Assembly (NCBI RefSeq): GCF_003584165.1
Contig: NZ_QXFJ01000031.1
Coordinates: forward strand, 92,069 to 156,068
Origin: Flagellimonas aequoris
GTDB taxonomy: Bacteria; Bacteroidota; Bacteroidia; Flavobacteriales; Flavobacteriaceae
DNA length: 64,000 nt
Direction: 5' to 3'
A program made the translations under genes and the position numbers. Below the pieces are notes generated by a model. That model was not told the DNA's origin. It ran no database searches and saw nothing but the letters and a program-made list of their open reading frames with translations. Positions within the stretch are counted from its first letter, which is position 1, and each line of letters begins with the position of its first letter. Shown here one piece after another: positions 53,354 through 62,050 of this stretch.

Positions 53354-54115
53354 ATGAAAATTGTTATATCTCCGGCCAAGTCCCTCGATTTTGAATCGAC
53401 TTTACCTACCTCAGAATATAGTCAGCCAAAATTTTTGGAAGAAGCGCAAAAACTGAATGCCGTTCTTAAAAAGAAAAAGCCAAAAGCATTGTCGCAACTT
53501 ATGTCCATTTCTGATAACCTGGCACAATTGAACTGGGAACGTAACCAACAATTTTCATTGCCTTTTAGTCCCGAAAATGCGAGACCTGCCGTGTATGCCT
53601 TCAACGGGGATGTGTACCAAGGATTGGATGCCCATTCCATTCCAGTGGAAAAATTGCAGAAATTGCAGGATACCCTCCGTATTTTATCAGGTCTTTACGG
53701 TATATTGAAACCTTTGGACCTGATTCAACCCTACCGTTTGGAAATGGGAACCCAACTGAAGATAGGTCGCAAGAAGAACCTGCACGAATTCTGGAAAAAA
53801 CAACTTACCGACCATTTGAACCAAGAACTGGAGGAAGGTGAACTTTTTGTAAACCTGGCCAGTAACGAATATTTTGGAGCCGTGGATGAAAAGAAACTTA
53901 AGGTGCCGGTTATCACGCCCATTTTCAAGGATTGGAAAAACGATCAATTGAAGATCATCAGTTTCTTCGCCAAAAAGGCCAGGGGGTCCATGGTACGTTA
54001 TATTCTCGATACCGATGCCAAGACCTTGGAAGACATCAAAGGTTTTGATTATGACGGATATCTCTTCAGTCAGGAGCATACTTTGAGGGCCAATGAGCCG
54101 GTTTTCATTCGCTGA
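53354..54115 (+). CDS. yaaA: Peroxide stress protein YaaA
   Basis: 253 residues. The start [15 protein letters not shown] is diagnostic; [12 protein letters not shown] and [20 protein letters not shown] follow. Family members lower free iron during peroxide stress in E. coli and bind DNA. It is monocistronic here, with its own promoter box. Confidence 0.96.
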   Translation: MKIVISPAKSLDFESTLPTSEYSQPKFLEEAQKLNAVLKKKKPKALSQLMSISDNLAQLNWERNQQFSLPFSPENARPAVYAFNGDVYQGLDAHSIPVEKLQKLQDTLRILSGLYGILKPLDLIQPYRLEMGTQLKIGRKKNLHEFWKKQLTDHLNQELEEGELFVNLASNEYFGAVDEKKLKVPVITPIFKDWKNDQLKIISFFAKKARGSMVRYILDTDAKTLEDIKGFDYDGYLFSQEHTLRANEPVFIR

Positions 54116-54285
54116 TTCTTTGGCAAAGACCACCAGATTTATTATGTTTTAGTGTTCATTGAACCGTGTTATGATTGAAGGGCACCGGTCCTAAATTGTG
54201 ATACGTTTAAATTTAATCCCAAGGTTTCACTTTAATCACGACCTTTGGGTGTACACTTATTTAAAACACAAACACCAAAAGATTC

Positions 54286-56832
54286 ATGCAGCATTCCAGA
54301 CGGTTAGAAGAATTTAAAAAGTCGGTAACCAACAAGTTCAACATATACAATAGTTTGTTTTTGAGCTTGCCCTATAAAAATGTGGAAAACGTGGGCATTT
54401 TGATTCCTCTTTTGCTCGACCAGTGCGAGAAGGGACTTAAAGCAGGCAAGGAGCCTCAAGAGATTTTGGAGGTATTCTTTTCCAACTTCGTGAACATTGA
54501 GGATGAAAGGGAACGCTTGGATTTTATGTTCAGAATCATCCAGTACGTGGAACGACAGGTAGTGCTCTATGATAGTGTGGAGGATGCCGCTTTCCCAAAA
54601 CTGCAAAAATACAGTAACTCGTTGACCATCAAGGATTATTTTGAATTGGTGAACAGGACCAAGAACTGGGACAAGGTATCCAAAAAACTGTCCACGTTTA
54701 GTGCCCGTATTGTACTGACGGCGCATCCAACACAGTTTTATACCCCGGCCGTGTTGGACATTATTGCGGAGCTTCGATCGCTGATCGACCATGACCAGAT
54801 CTATGATATTGATGTGACCTTGCAGCAATTGGGTCTTACCTCGTTGATCAATGCCAAAAAACCCACTCCCTTGGATGAGGCCAAAAACATCATCTATATT
54901 CTCAGGAATACCTATTATGATGCTGTGGGAGAGCTTTACCAATATGTGAAGAGCAATATCAAGGACGAGCACTTTGCCAATTATAACATTATCAAATTGG
55001 GCTTTTGGCCCGGAGGTGACCGAGATGGCAACCCATTCGTGACCGCCGATATCACAAGGCAAGTGGCCGATGAATTGCGTTTGACGTTGATGAAATGCTA
55101 CTATAATGACCTAAAGGAGTTAAGGAAGAAGCTCACCTTTAAGGGGATGCAGGACGATTTGAACGAGTTGAGTGCAAAGCTCTACTTGGCCATGTTCGAT
55201 GCCAAGGCCCCCATTTCATATGATGAGATCATTAACCATTTGGGTTCGGTAAGGGAAAAACTGATTTCGGACTACCATGAGCTATACTTGGATCTTTTGG
55301 ATCAGTTTATTGATAAGGTCCATATCTTCAAGACCCACTTTGCCTCTTTGGACATCCGCCAAGATCACAGCAAACATAAATTGGCCGTGGAAACCATTCT
55401 GAAAAAACAAGGGGCCATCAAAGAAAGTCTGGAAGAACTCAAAGAAAAGGAATTGGTGCAGTGGTTATTGCAAAAAGAATTCAAACTGGATCCTGCGGAC
55501 TACGATGAAGAAATCGTAAAGGATACCATTACCAATATCCAACAACTCAAAGCAATTCAGGAACGAAATGGGGAAGATGGATGCAACCGTTACATCATCA
55601 GCAATTCTGAAGATATCTTTTCGGTATTGTTTGTCTTTGGATTGTTCAGATGGTGCGGTTGGGACGAAAAGGAAATCACCTTCGATATCATTCCGCTTTT
55701 TGAGACCATGAAAGGAATGGAAGTTTCCGAAGAGGTAATGCAGACCTTGTTCGATATTCCTAAATATAGAAAACACCTCGAACGCCGAAACGAGACCCAT
55801 ACCATTATGCTCGGTTTTTCCGATGGAACCAAGGATGGTGGCTATCTTAAGGCAAACTGGTCTATCTTGAAGACCAAGGAAACGTTGAGCAAGGTGTGCA
55901 AAAAGAACGGTATAAAAGCGGTCTTTTTTGATGGCAGGGGAGGGCCACCAGCTAGGGGAGGAGGCAAGACCCATAGGTTTTATGCGGCCCAGACCAAGGA
56001 TGTGGCCAACCATGAAATTCAACTGACCATTCAGGGACAGACCATTACCAGTACGTATGGGACCAAGGAGCAGTTCATCCACAATTCGGAGCAATTGCTC
56101 ACCGCAGGTCTTAGCAACAATATTTATGGGAAAGAATTGGTAATGACATCGGCCCAACGAAAATTGATGGAGGAACTTTCGGACCTGAGCTATGATAAGT
56201 ATGATGCCCTAAAACAACATGAAAAGTTCATCCCGTATCTGGAGCACCGAAGCACCTTAAAATATTATACGAAGGCCAATATTGGAAGTCGACCGGGGAA
56301 AAGGGGGAATAAGGCCAAGCTGACCCTTTCCGACCTTCGGGCCATCTCTTTTGTGGGATCTTGGAGCCAGTTGAAGCAGAATGTGCCGGGATATTTTGGA
56401 TTGGGATCGGCCATCCAAAAACTGAAAGAGGAAGGCAGATTGAACGAGGTGAAAAAATTGTATCGGGAGGTTCCCTTTTTCAAAGCATTGATGCTCAATA
56501 GTATGATGTCTCTGGCCAAGACCAACTTTGATTTGACCAGTTATATGAAGGAGGATCCCGAGTACGGTGAGTTTTGGGGAATCCTTCATAATGAGTACGA
56601 GTTGTCCAAAAAAATGCTGTTACAAATTTCTGGACTGAAAATTTTGATGGAAGACGAAGAGGTTTCGAGGGAATCGGTGAAGATCAGGGAGAAAATTGTG
56701 CTGCCACTGTTGGTGATCCAACAGAATGCCTTGTACCACATCACCCAGAAGTCGGAATATTTGGATCTGTACGAAAAAATAGTGACACGATCCCTTTACG
56801 GAAACATCAACGCCAGTAGAAATTCTGCCTAG
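54286..56832 (+). CDS. ppc: Phosphoenolpyruvate carboxylase
   Basis: 848 residues. The catalytic His is in LTAHPTQFYTPAVL, the Arg/Gly loop in FWPGGDRDGNPFVT, and FDGRGGPPARGGGKTH carries the substrate-binding Arg-rich motif. GSRPGKRGN near residue 665 is also conserved. It carboxylates PEP to oxaloacetate. The 170 bases before it hold no feature I can call. The next gene starts 11 bases after its stop. Confidence 0.96.
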   Translation: MQHSRRLEEFKKSVTNKFNIYNSLFLSLPYKNVENVGILIPLLLDQCEKGLKAGKEPQEILEVFFSNFVNIEDERERLDFMFRIIQYVERQVVLYDSVEDAAFPKLQKYSNSLTIKDYFELVNRTKNWDKVSKKLSTFSARIVLTAHPTQFYTPAVLDIIAELRSLIDHDQIYDIDVTLQQLGLTSLINAKKPTPLDEAKNIIYILRNTYYDAVGELYQYVKSNIKDEHFANYNIIKLGFWPGGDRDGNPFVTADITRQVADELRLTLMKCYYNDLKELRKKLTFKGMQDDLNELSAKLYLAMFDAKAPISYDEIINHLGSVREKLISDYHELYLDLLDQFIDKVHIFKTHFASLDIRQDHSKHKLAVETILKKQGAIKESLEELKEKELVQWLLQKEFKLDPADYDEEIVKDTITNIQQLKAIQERNGEDGCNRYIISNSEDIFSVLFVFGLFRWCGWDEKEITFDIIPLFETMKGMEVSEEVMQTLFDIPKYRKHLERRNETHTIMLGFSDGTKDGGYLKANWSILKTKETLSKVCKKNGIKAVFFDGRGGPPARGGGKTHRFYAAQTKDVANHEIQLTIQGQTITSTYGTKEQFIHNSEQLLTAGLSNNIYGKELVMTSAQRKLMEELSDLSYDKYDALKQHEKFIPYLEHRSTLKYYTKANIGSRPGKRGNKAKLTLSDLRAISFVGSWSQLKQNVPGYFGLGSAIQKLKEEGRLNEVKKLYREVPFFKALMLNSMMSLAKTNFDLTSYMKEDPEYGEFWGILHNEYELSKKMLLQISGLKILMEDEEVSRESVKIREKIVLPLLVIQQNALYHITQKSEYLDLYEKIVTRSLYGNINASRNSA

Positions 56833-56843
56833 CGAAGAAAATC

Positions 56844-57536
56844 TTGGAATCCAAAGTTTTTCAGCACATACATCCCTATGAACCGTTTCTGTTCCCAGAA
56901 GCTACTAAACTCATCGTGGGGACTTTGCCACCGCCTCGTTTTACGACAGGGGAGTTGAAAAAAGAGGATGTTGATTTCTGTTATGGGAGCTGTAATGGTA
57001 TGCTCTGGCCTATTTTGGACCGAATCTTTGGTCTAGGGTTAAAATATGAGACCACGGCCGAGGCCATATCGCAACGTGAACAATTTCTTTTGAAACACAG
57101 GATAGGGGTCTGTGATATCGTCCAAAGTGCAGAGCGTACTAAAATTGATGCTTCGGATTTGGGAATGCAGAATGCTGTGCTTCGTAATTTAATCGGTTAT
57201 TTGCAGCAATATCAAAATATCGATACCCTCTTGTTCACTGGTGGTAATAGTAAAAATGGACCAGAATATTTCTTTCGGAAACAAGCGAAGGAACATGACA
57301 TAAAATTGGATGTGGTATCCAATGAAGTACCCCGAATCCATCAATTTAAATTGCCTGCCACTTCAAGCCAAGTAGTTGGGTACAGAATGGTAAAAACAGT
57401 TTCCTTAACCGCTCCTTCCGGAGCCGCCAACCGTGCCGTTGGCAGTTTGCAGGCATATAAGGATTTGAAAGATATGAATCCAAACTTTAGCACTTTTGAT
57501 TTTAGGGTGATACAGTATCGCGAATTTTTCAAATAA
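56844..57536 (+). CDS. Uracil-DNA-glycosylase-like protein
   Basis: 230 residues from a TTG start eleven bases after ppc. LIVGTLPPPRF near residue 22 and LLFTGGNSKNGPEYF near 132 resemble the nucleotide-pocket segments of the UDG superfamily. The signature catalytic residues are less clear, so a non-canonical member is possible. An alternative is a non-enzymatic homolog. The start codon is unsupported by a Shine-Dalgarno sequence. Confidence 0.6.
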   Translation: MESKVFQHIHPYEPFLFPEATKLIVGTLPPPRFTTGELKKEDVDFCYGSCNGMLWPILDRIFGLGLKYETTAEAISQREQFLLKHRIGVCDIVQSAERTKIDASDLGMQNAVLRNLIGYLQQYQNIDTLLFTGGNSKNGPEYFFRKQAKEHDIKLDVVSNEVPRIHQFKLPATSSQVVGYRMVKTVSLTAPSGAANRAVGSLQAYKDLKDMNPNFSTFDFRVIQYREFFK

Positions 57537-57639
57537 CACTGTGTTTAGTAGCCTTAGCAAAGATTTAAAATTTGTTTAAGGCAATTTTAAGACGGTTGCT
57601 GCGTATATATAACAATCACAAAACCTAAAAATCAAGAAA

Positions 57640-57822
57640 ATGAAATCAATCCATAAGATTATCGGAGTTATTTGTGTTGTAATGCTTTTGGCTTCCTGTT
57701 CAGCCAATTACCATGCAAATAAAAATGGCATTCCGCCAGGTCAGGCCAAAAAAATAACAGGGGACCAGAGCGCCAAAGCATATGCTCCCGGTCAGCAAAA
57801 GAATAAGAACCACAACGAGTAA
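57640..57822 (+). CDS. Small lipoprotein
   Basis: 60 residues. Lipobox VMLLASC, mature part about 40 residues with a GIPPGQAKKITGDQSAKAY stretch and a basic tail. The PPGQAKK motif recurs in short Bacteroidota lipoproteins, sometimes mislabelled as quinol oxidase subunit 4. No function known. A strong terminator follows. Confidence 0.75.
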   Translation: MKSIHKIIGVICVVMLLASCSANYHANKNGIPPGQAKKITGDQSAKAYAPGQQKNKNHNE

Positions 57823-57839
57823 TTGTTTGCACAGAATAC

Positions 57840-57871
57840 AAAAAGCCGCCATGAATTCATGGTGGCTTTTT
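57840..57871. terminator. Bidirectional terminator
   Basis: A 9-bp stem GCCGCCATG / CATGGTGGC with A-rich and T-rich flanks extending it to about 14 bp, between the lipoprotein and the convergent M20 gene. Confidence 0.92.
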
Positions 57872-57891
57872 CATTTGGGAAATTTTTGTTT

Positions 57892-59388
57892 TTACTCCAT
57901 GGTTGAAGACAGTATACCATAGAATGCCTTGATTCCATAGGCCAACTGCCCAATCTTAACATTTTCGTTGGGGCTATGCTGGTTATTGTCTGGATTTACC
58001 ACTGGAACTATAAAGGCCGGAATCTTCAATTCATTGATGAAAGGGGCAATGGGAACCGTTCCACCCATGGTTCTAATTTGGATGACATCTTTGTTAAAGG
58101 TATTTTTCAGTGTCTGTGTCAAAAACTGACCATAAGGGTTGTCCAAGTTGGTGCGGAACGCATCGGTAACGCTGCCTTCTTTTACAGTGACTATTTTATC
58201 GTATTGCATACGTTCTTCTTTGGAGGGTTCGTGGTCCAATACCTTAAAACCTTGTTTGGTAATATGGTCTTTGACCAATTTTTTTAATCGGTTTCCATCG
58301 GATTCAACTACCAAACGTAGGTCCAGTTCTGCCGTGGCACTTTCCGGTACAATGGTCCTGGCCTTGTCCCCAATCCAGGCAGAACCCAATCCCCTAATGT
58401 TCAAGGACGGATATTGTAACGCTTCCTGATAAAAACTGCCCACTTTTTCAGGGGTTTTGAATTGGAGTCTTTCGGCAATTTCGGCATCACTGTCCGGTAC
58501 ACTTTTCAAAATCCCCCTAGTCGCATCGTCAATGGTGATTCCATCATAATACCCTGGGATAAGAACTCTTCCTTCCGCATCTTTCATGCTGGCCAGCAAT
58601 TGGGACAATTGAAAACCGGGGCTTGGCGCATAATTCCCATAATGACCACTGTGCTGGGGTTTAATGGGACCATATGTGGTCAAGGAAAGGGTTGTGATAC
58701 CCCTACAACCATAAACCACGGTGGGCTCGCCCGAAGAATGCACCGGGCCATCCACGATCATCAAAAAATCCGCTTCCAACAACTCTCGATATTGTTTTAC
58801 CGCTTTTGGTAAGGGTTTGCTGCTTTTTTCCTCTTCGCTGTCTAAAATGACTTTTACATTGAAAGGTATCTCCTTGCTATCTTTTTTTAGTAGATCGATG
58901 GTGTTCAACAGCATCACAATGGGAGATTTATCATCCGATGTGGAACGACCGAAAAGTCGCCAATCATAGTTGATGTCGTCATCCAGTTCATCAAACGAGA
59001 CTGTTTTGAAACCATCACCTTCGGGAACCTTCAGAACCATTTGATAAGGATTGGGTTGATCCCATTTACTCGGATCTACGGATTGGCCATCCAAATGCAT
59101 ATAGATCAATAGCGTGGGTTTCTCATTGTTCATGGGCAAAGCCGCAAAGAACAAAGGCAGTCCATCTGTATCCAAAACAGCGGTGTTGAATCCGCGTTCC
59201 CCGAACTTTCGTTTCAACCACATGATATTTCTGTCAATATCATCAGGGTTCAAGGCATCGTTGGGGATGGCTATGAATTCCTGAAGTTCGTTGATAGCAT
59301 CGGCCACTTGGGATTTTACAGCAACATCATCTTGGGCAAAAAGGGAAAATGAAAGTATAAGGGAAAGGAATGAAACGGTTTTTTTCAT
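57892..59388 (-). CDS. Secreted M20 family peptidase
   Basis: 498 residues with a signal peptide (SLFAQ near residue 19). Metal ligands and catalytic residues are visible in LIYMHLDGQS, the LFGRSTSDDKSP segment and IVDGPVHSSGEP; the C-terminal His lies in NNQHSPNENV. M20 enzymes are dipeptidases or aminoacylases. It would act in the periplasm. It lies just downstream of trpA on the same strand with a 34-base gap, so it may be cotranscribed. Confidence 0.9.
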   Translation of the reverse strand: MKKTVSFLSLILSFSLFAQDDVAVKSQVADAINELQEFIAIPNDALNPDDIDRNIMWLKRKFGERGFNTAVLDTDGLPLFFAALPMNNEKPTLLIYMHLDGQSVDPSKWDQPNPYQMVLKVPEGDGFKTVSFDELDDDINYDWRLFGRSTSDDKSPIVMLLNTIDLLKKDSKEIPFNVKVILDSEEEKSSKPLPKAVKQYRELLEADFLMIVDGPVHSSGEPTVVYGCRGITTLSLTTYGPIKPQHSGHYGNYAPSPGFQLSQLLASMKDAEGRVLIPGYYDGITIDDATRGILKSVPDSDAEIAERLQFKTPEKVGSFYQEALQYPSLNIRGLGSAWIGDKARTIVPESATAELDLRLVVESDGNRLKKLVKDHITKQGFKVLDHEPSKEERMQYDKIVTVKEGSVTDAFRTNLDNPYGQFLTQTLKNTFNKDVIQIRTMGGTVPIAPFINELKIPAFIVPVVNPDNNQHSPNENVKIGQLAYGIKAFYGILSSTME

Positions 59389-59422
59389 GGGACAAAATAG
59401 GGTTCATTTTAAAACCTGAAAT

Positions 59423-60184
59423 TTAACGAATTTGACCCACAAAACCACCGATTCCGTCCACCCCATTTTGTGTTAAATGTTTGATGAAAGCCGAACCAAT
59501 GATGGCTCCCTTCGTATGTGATGTTGCCTGCTGAAAGGTTTGTGCATTGCTGATCCCAAACCCAACAATTTGTGGATTTTTCAAATTCATGGCCGCAATG
59601 CGTTCAAAATAAGTGGATTGCTCCGGTCCGAAACCTTCCTTGGCCCCTGTGGTACTAGCCGAACTTACCATGTAGATGAATCCTTCCGAAGCATCATCAA
59701 TGGCCCTGACCCGGGTATCACTGGTCTGTGGAGTGATTAAGAACACATTGATCAAACCGTGTTTTTTGAATAGGGTTTCGTACTCTTTTTGATACACATC
59801 AAGGGGCAGATCGGGAAGAATAAGCCCATCGATACCGATTTCTTCGCATTTTTGGCAGAATGCCTCTACTCCATATTGTAGCACCGGATTGAAATACCCC
59901 ATCAAAATCAGCGGAATGGAAACCGTTTTTCGGATATCCTTCAATTGCTCGAAGAGCAGGGTTGTGGTCATCCCATTCTTTAAGGCAGCCGTGGAACTTG
60001 CTTGGATGGTGGGACCATCTGCCAAGGGGTCACTAAAGGGCAAACCGATTTCGATGAGGTCCACGCCGTTTTGTTCCAAATCTTGGATGATTTTAACCGT
60101 ATCGTTCAAAGTGGGATAACCCGCGGTAAAATATATGGAGAGGATTTTTTTGTCCTCCTGCAGTTTTTGTTTGATTCTGTTCAT
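59423..60184 (-). CDS. trpA: Tryptophan synthase alpha chain
   Basis: 253 residues. Catalytic Glu45 and Asp56 are in DLIEIGLPFSDPLADGPT; VSSASTTGAKEG binds the phosphate. With TrpB it makes tryptophan from indole-glycerol phosphate and serine. It is the last trp gene, separated from trpB by a GIY-YIG gene and an array of palindromic repeats, an unusual break in the usual tight trpBA pair. Confidence 0.97.
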   Translation of the reverse strand: MNRIKQKLQEDKKILSIYFTAGYPTLNDTVKIIQDLEQNGVDLIEIGLPFSDPLADGPTIQASSTAALKNGMTTTLLFEQLKDIRKTVSIPLILMGYFNPVLQYGVEAFCQKCEEIGIDGLILPDLPLDVYQKEYETLFKKHGLINVFLITPQTSDTRVRAIDDASEGFIYMVSSASTTGAKEGFGPEQSTYFERIAAMNLKNPQIVGFGISNAQTFQQATSHTKGAIIGSAFIKHLTQNGVDGIGGFVGQIR

Positions 60185-60200
60185 ATTAAAAATTCATTTT

Positions 60201-60252
60201 GTCATTCTTCATTAAGCTTGTCTTTATGGATTCCTGCTTTCGCAGGAATGAC
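60201..60252. repeat. REPIN-like doublet, unit 1
   Basis: The left half begins GTCATTC and is degraded; the right half (60227-60252) is the intact hairpin ATTCCTGC-TTTC-GCAGGAAT framed by TGG and GAC. Total 52 bp. No gene lies in it. Confidence 0.8.
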
Positions 60253-60270
60253 ATTTTAGTTTTGATTTTT

Positions 60271-60338
60271 GTCATTCCACATTTGATGCAGAATCCACTT
60301 TCAACTCTATTTAAAGATCCCAGCTTTCGGGGAATGAT
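60271..60338. repeat. REPIN-like doublet, unit 2
   Basis: Left half 60271-60297 (GTC-ATTCCACA...TGCAGAAT-CCA, two stem mismatches) and a degraded right half 60316-60338. 68 bp in all. Confidence 0.75.
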
Positions 60339-60360
60339 ATTTTAATCCTTTGCTTGTTTT

Positions 60361-60427
60361 GTCATTTCGCACTTGATGCGGAATCCATTTTCAGCATTTT
60401 GTGGATTCCTGCTTTCGCAGGAATGAC
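60361..60427. repeat. REPIN-like doublet, unit 3
   Basis: Left hairpin 60361-60387 (ATTTCGCA-CTTGA-TGCGGAAT) and right hairpin 60402-60427 (ATTCCTGC-TTTC-GCAGGAAT), in inverted orientation, starting GTC and ending GAC, 67 bp. The best-preserved gene-less copy. Confidence 0.88.
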
Positions 60428-60449
60428 AATCAAGTCTTTCAATTAATTT

Positions 60450-60809
60450 GTCATTCCGCACTTGATGCGGAATCCATCAGTCATTCCATTCAATTGATAA
60501 ATCCGACCACTTTGGGTTTTCTTTTTCAATCAGTTCTATTTTCCACAGCCTTTTCCATTTTTTGAGCTGTTTTTCTCTCGAAATGGCATCATTCACATTA
60601 TGGTACATTTCCAAATAGACCAAAACATCAAGACCATATTTTTTGGTAAATCCATCAATTAAACCTTGTTTATGCTCTAATATCCTTCGTTGAATATCGT
60701 TGGTGATACCTATGTACAAAGTCCCATTGGGTTTGTTGCTTAAAATGTAGACATAATATTGATGAAAGTTCTTGATCATTTTTTGGATTCCTGCTTTCGC
60801 AGGAATGAC
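60450..60809 (-). mobile_element. Putative GIY-YIG/REPIN-like element
   Basis: The left hairpin half (60450-60476, GTC-ATTCCGCA-CTTGA-TGCGGAAT-CCA) touches the stop codon of the GIY-YIG gene. The right half (60784-60809, TGG-ATTCCTGC-TTTC-GCAGGAAT-GAC) lies four bases upstream of its start. The gene is thus placed exactly where the short units have only a 14-18 base spacer. The whole is 360 bp. Mobility is inferred, not shown. Confidence 0.6.
60477..60779 (-). CDS. GIY-YIG nuclease family protein
   Basis: 100 residues, the size of a single catalytic domain. The family signature is visible: YYVYILSNKPNGTLYIGITN with the two conserved tyrosine-containing strands, then DIQRRILEH (Arg) and the Glu region AISREKQLKKWKR. 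It belongs with the YhbQ-type small GIY-YIG proteins (COG2827). The last codons are ...EWND, spelled with GGAATGAC, the same bases that end the flanking repeats. It breaks trpB from trpA. Probable DNA nuclease; a role in moving the flanking repeats is a hypothesis. Confidence 0.9.
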   Translation of the reverse strand: MIKNFHQYYVYILSNKPNGTLYIGITNDIQRRILEHKQGLIDGFTKKYGLDVLVYLEMYHNVNDAISREKQLKKWKRLWKIELIEKENPKWSDLSIEWND

Positions 60810-60815
60810 ACCTAC

Positions 60816-61997
60816 CTATAATTTAAAATAGTCAATATAATTCTGTAAATCTTTATCTCCGCGACCGGAAAGGTTCACTACCACTACATCATCTTCGGCA
60901 AACTTTCGTTCTTTAAAAATAGCCAGGGCATGAGAGGACTCGATGGCTGGAATGATACCTTCCAATTTACAGAGGTCCAGACCGGCTTTCATGGCCTCGT
61001 CATCGGTGATGGAAATGAATTCCCCACGACCTGAAGTGTACAAATGCGCATGCAAGGGTCCCACGCCTGGGTAATCCAAACCAGCAGAGATGGAGTAAGG
61101 TTCCGTGATCTGTCCGTCCGAGGTCTGCATCAACAAGGTTTTGCTCCCGTGGATAATACCCACCTTGCCCAACGCAGAAGTAGCGGCACTTTCCCCGGAA
61201 TGAATGCCTTTTCCTGCGGCTTCCACAGCAATAATGCCTACTTCGGGAGTATCCAAGAAATGATAGAATGCCCCGGCAGCGTTGCTACCCCCGCCGACAC
61301 AGGCCACCACAAAATCTGGGTTTTCACGACCTTCTTTTTCCAACAATTGGGATTTGATTTCTTCAGAAATGACCGATTGAAATCGGGCCACCATGTCCGG
61401 ATAAGGGTGCGGACCTACGACCGAGCCGATAATGTAATGCGTATCCACAGGATTGTTGATCCAATCGCGGATGGCCTCGTTGGTAGCATCCTTCAGGGTT
61501 TTACTACCTGATGTGGCTGGTCTCACCTCGGCTCCCAACATTTTCATTCGGGCTACATTGGGTGCTTGGCGGGCTATGTCAATTTCGCCCATGTACACCA
61601 CGCACTCAATACCCATCAAGGCGCAAACCGTTGCCGTGGCCACACCATGCTGCCCCGCACCAGTCTCGGCAATGATGCGGTGCTTGCCCAACCTTTTTGC
61701 CATCAAAATCTGTCCGATGGTATTGTTGACCTTGTGAGCGCCGGTATGGCAAAGGTCCTCCCGTTTCAGGTAAATTTTGGTGTTGTATTTTTTGGATAGG
61801 CGTTCTGCAAAATATAGGGGTGTGGGTCGGCCTACATAATCCTTCAACAATTGATGGAATTCTTCCTGAAAGGAAGGTTCCGCCATAATCCGAAGGTAAT
61901 TCTGCCGAAGCTCCTCACAATTGGGATACAGCATTTCAGGGATGAAAGCTCCTCCAAATTCTCCGTAATAGCCTCGTTCATCAGCGTGATAGCTCAT
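60816..61997 (-). CDS. trpB: Tryptophan synthase beta chain
   Basis: 393 residues. PLP Lys89 in [23 protein letters not shown] binds the phosphate. TrpB condenses indole with serine. It follows trpF with a 53-base spacer and is followed by the repeat/GIY-YIG element and not directly by trpA. Confidence 0.98.
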   Translation of the reverse strand: MSYHADERGYYGEFGGAFIPEMLYPNCEELRQNYLRIMAEPSFQEEFHQLLKDYVGRPTPLYFAERLSKKYNTKIYLKREDLCHTGAHKVNNTIGQILMAKRLGKHRIIAETGAGQHGVATATVCALMGIECVVYMGEIDIARQAPNVARMKMLGAEVRPATSGSKTLKDATNEAIRDWINNPVDTHYIIGSVVGPHPYPDMVARFQSVISEEIKSQLLEKEGRENPDFVVACVGGGSNAAGAFYHFLDTPEVGIIAVEAAGKGIHSGESAATSALGKVGIIHGSKTLLMQTSDGQITEPYSISAGLDYPGVGPLHAHLYTSGRGEFISITDDEAMKAGLDLCKLEGIIPAIESSHALAIFKERKFAEDDVVVVNLSGRGDKDLQNYIDYFKL

Positions 61998-62002
61998 ATC
62001 AA

Positions 62003-62036
62003 GTTACAATTATCAGTTATCAATGTACAGTTGCCA
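62003..62036. repeat. Possible AT-rich intergenic repeat, trpF-trpB
   Basis: A quasi-repeated string (ATTATCAGTTATCAATG...CAGTT) fills most of the 53-base spacer. It resembles a common flavobacterial intergenic repeat, but only one copy is in this window. Confidence 0.35.
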
Positions 62037-62050
62037 TTTTTGGTTCCTGT

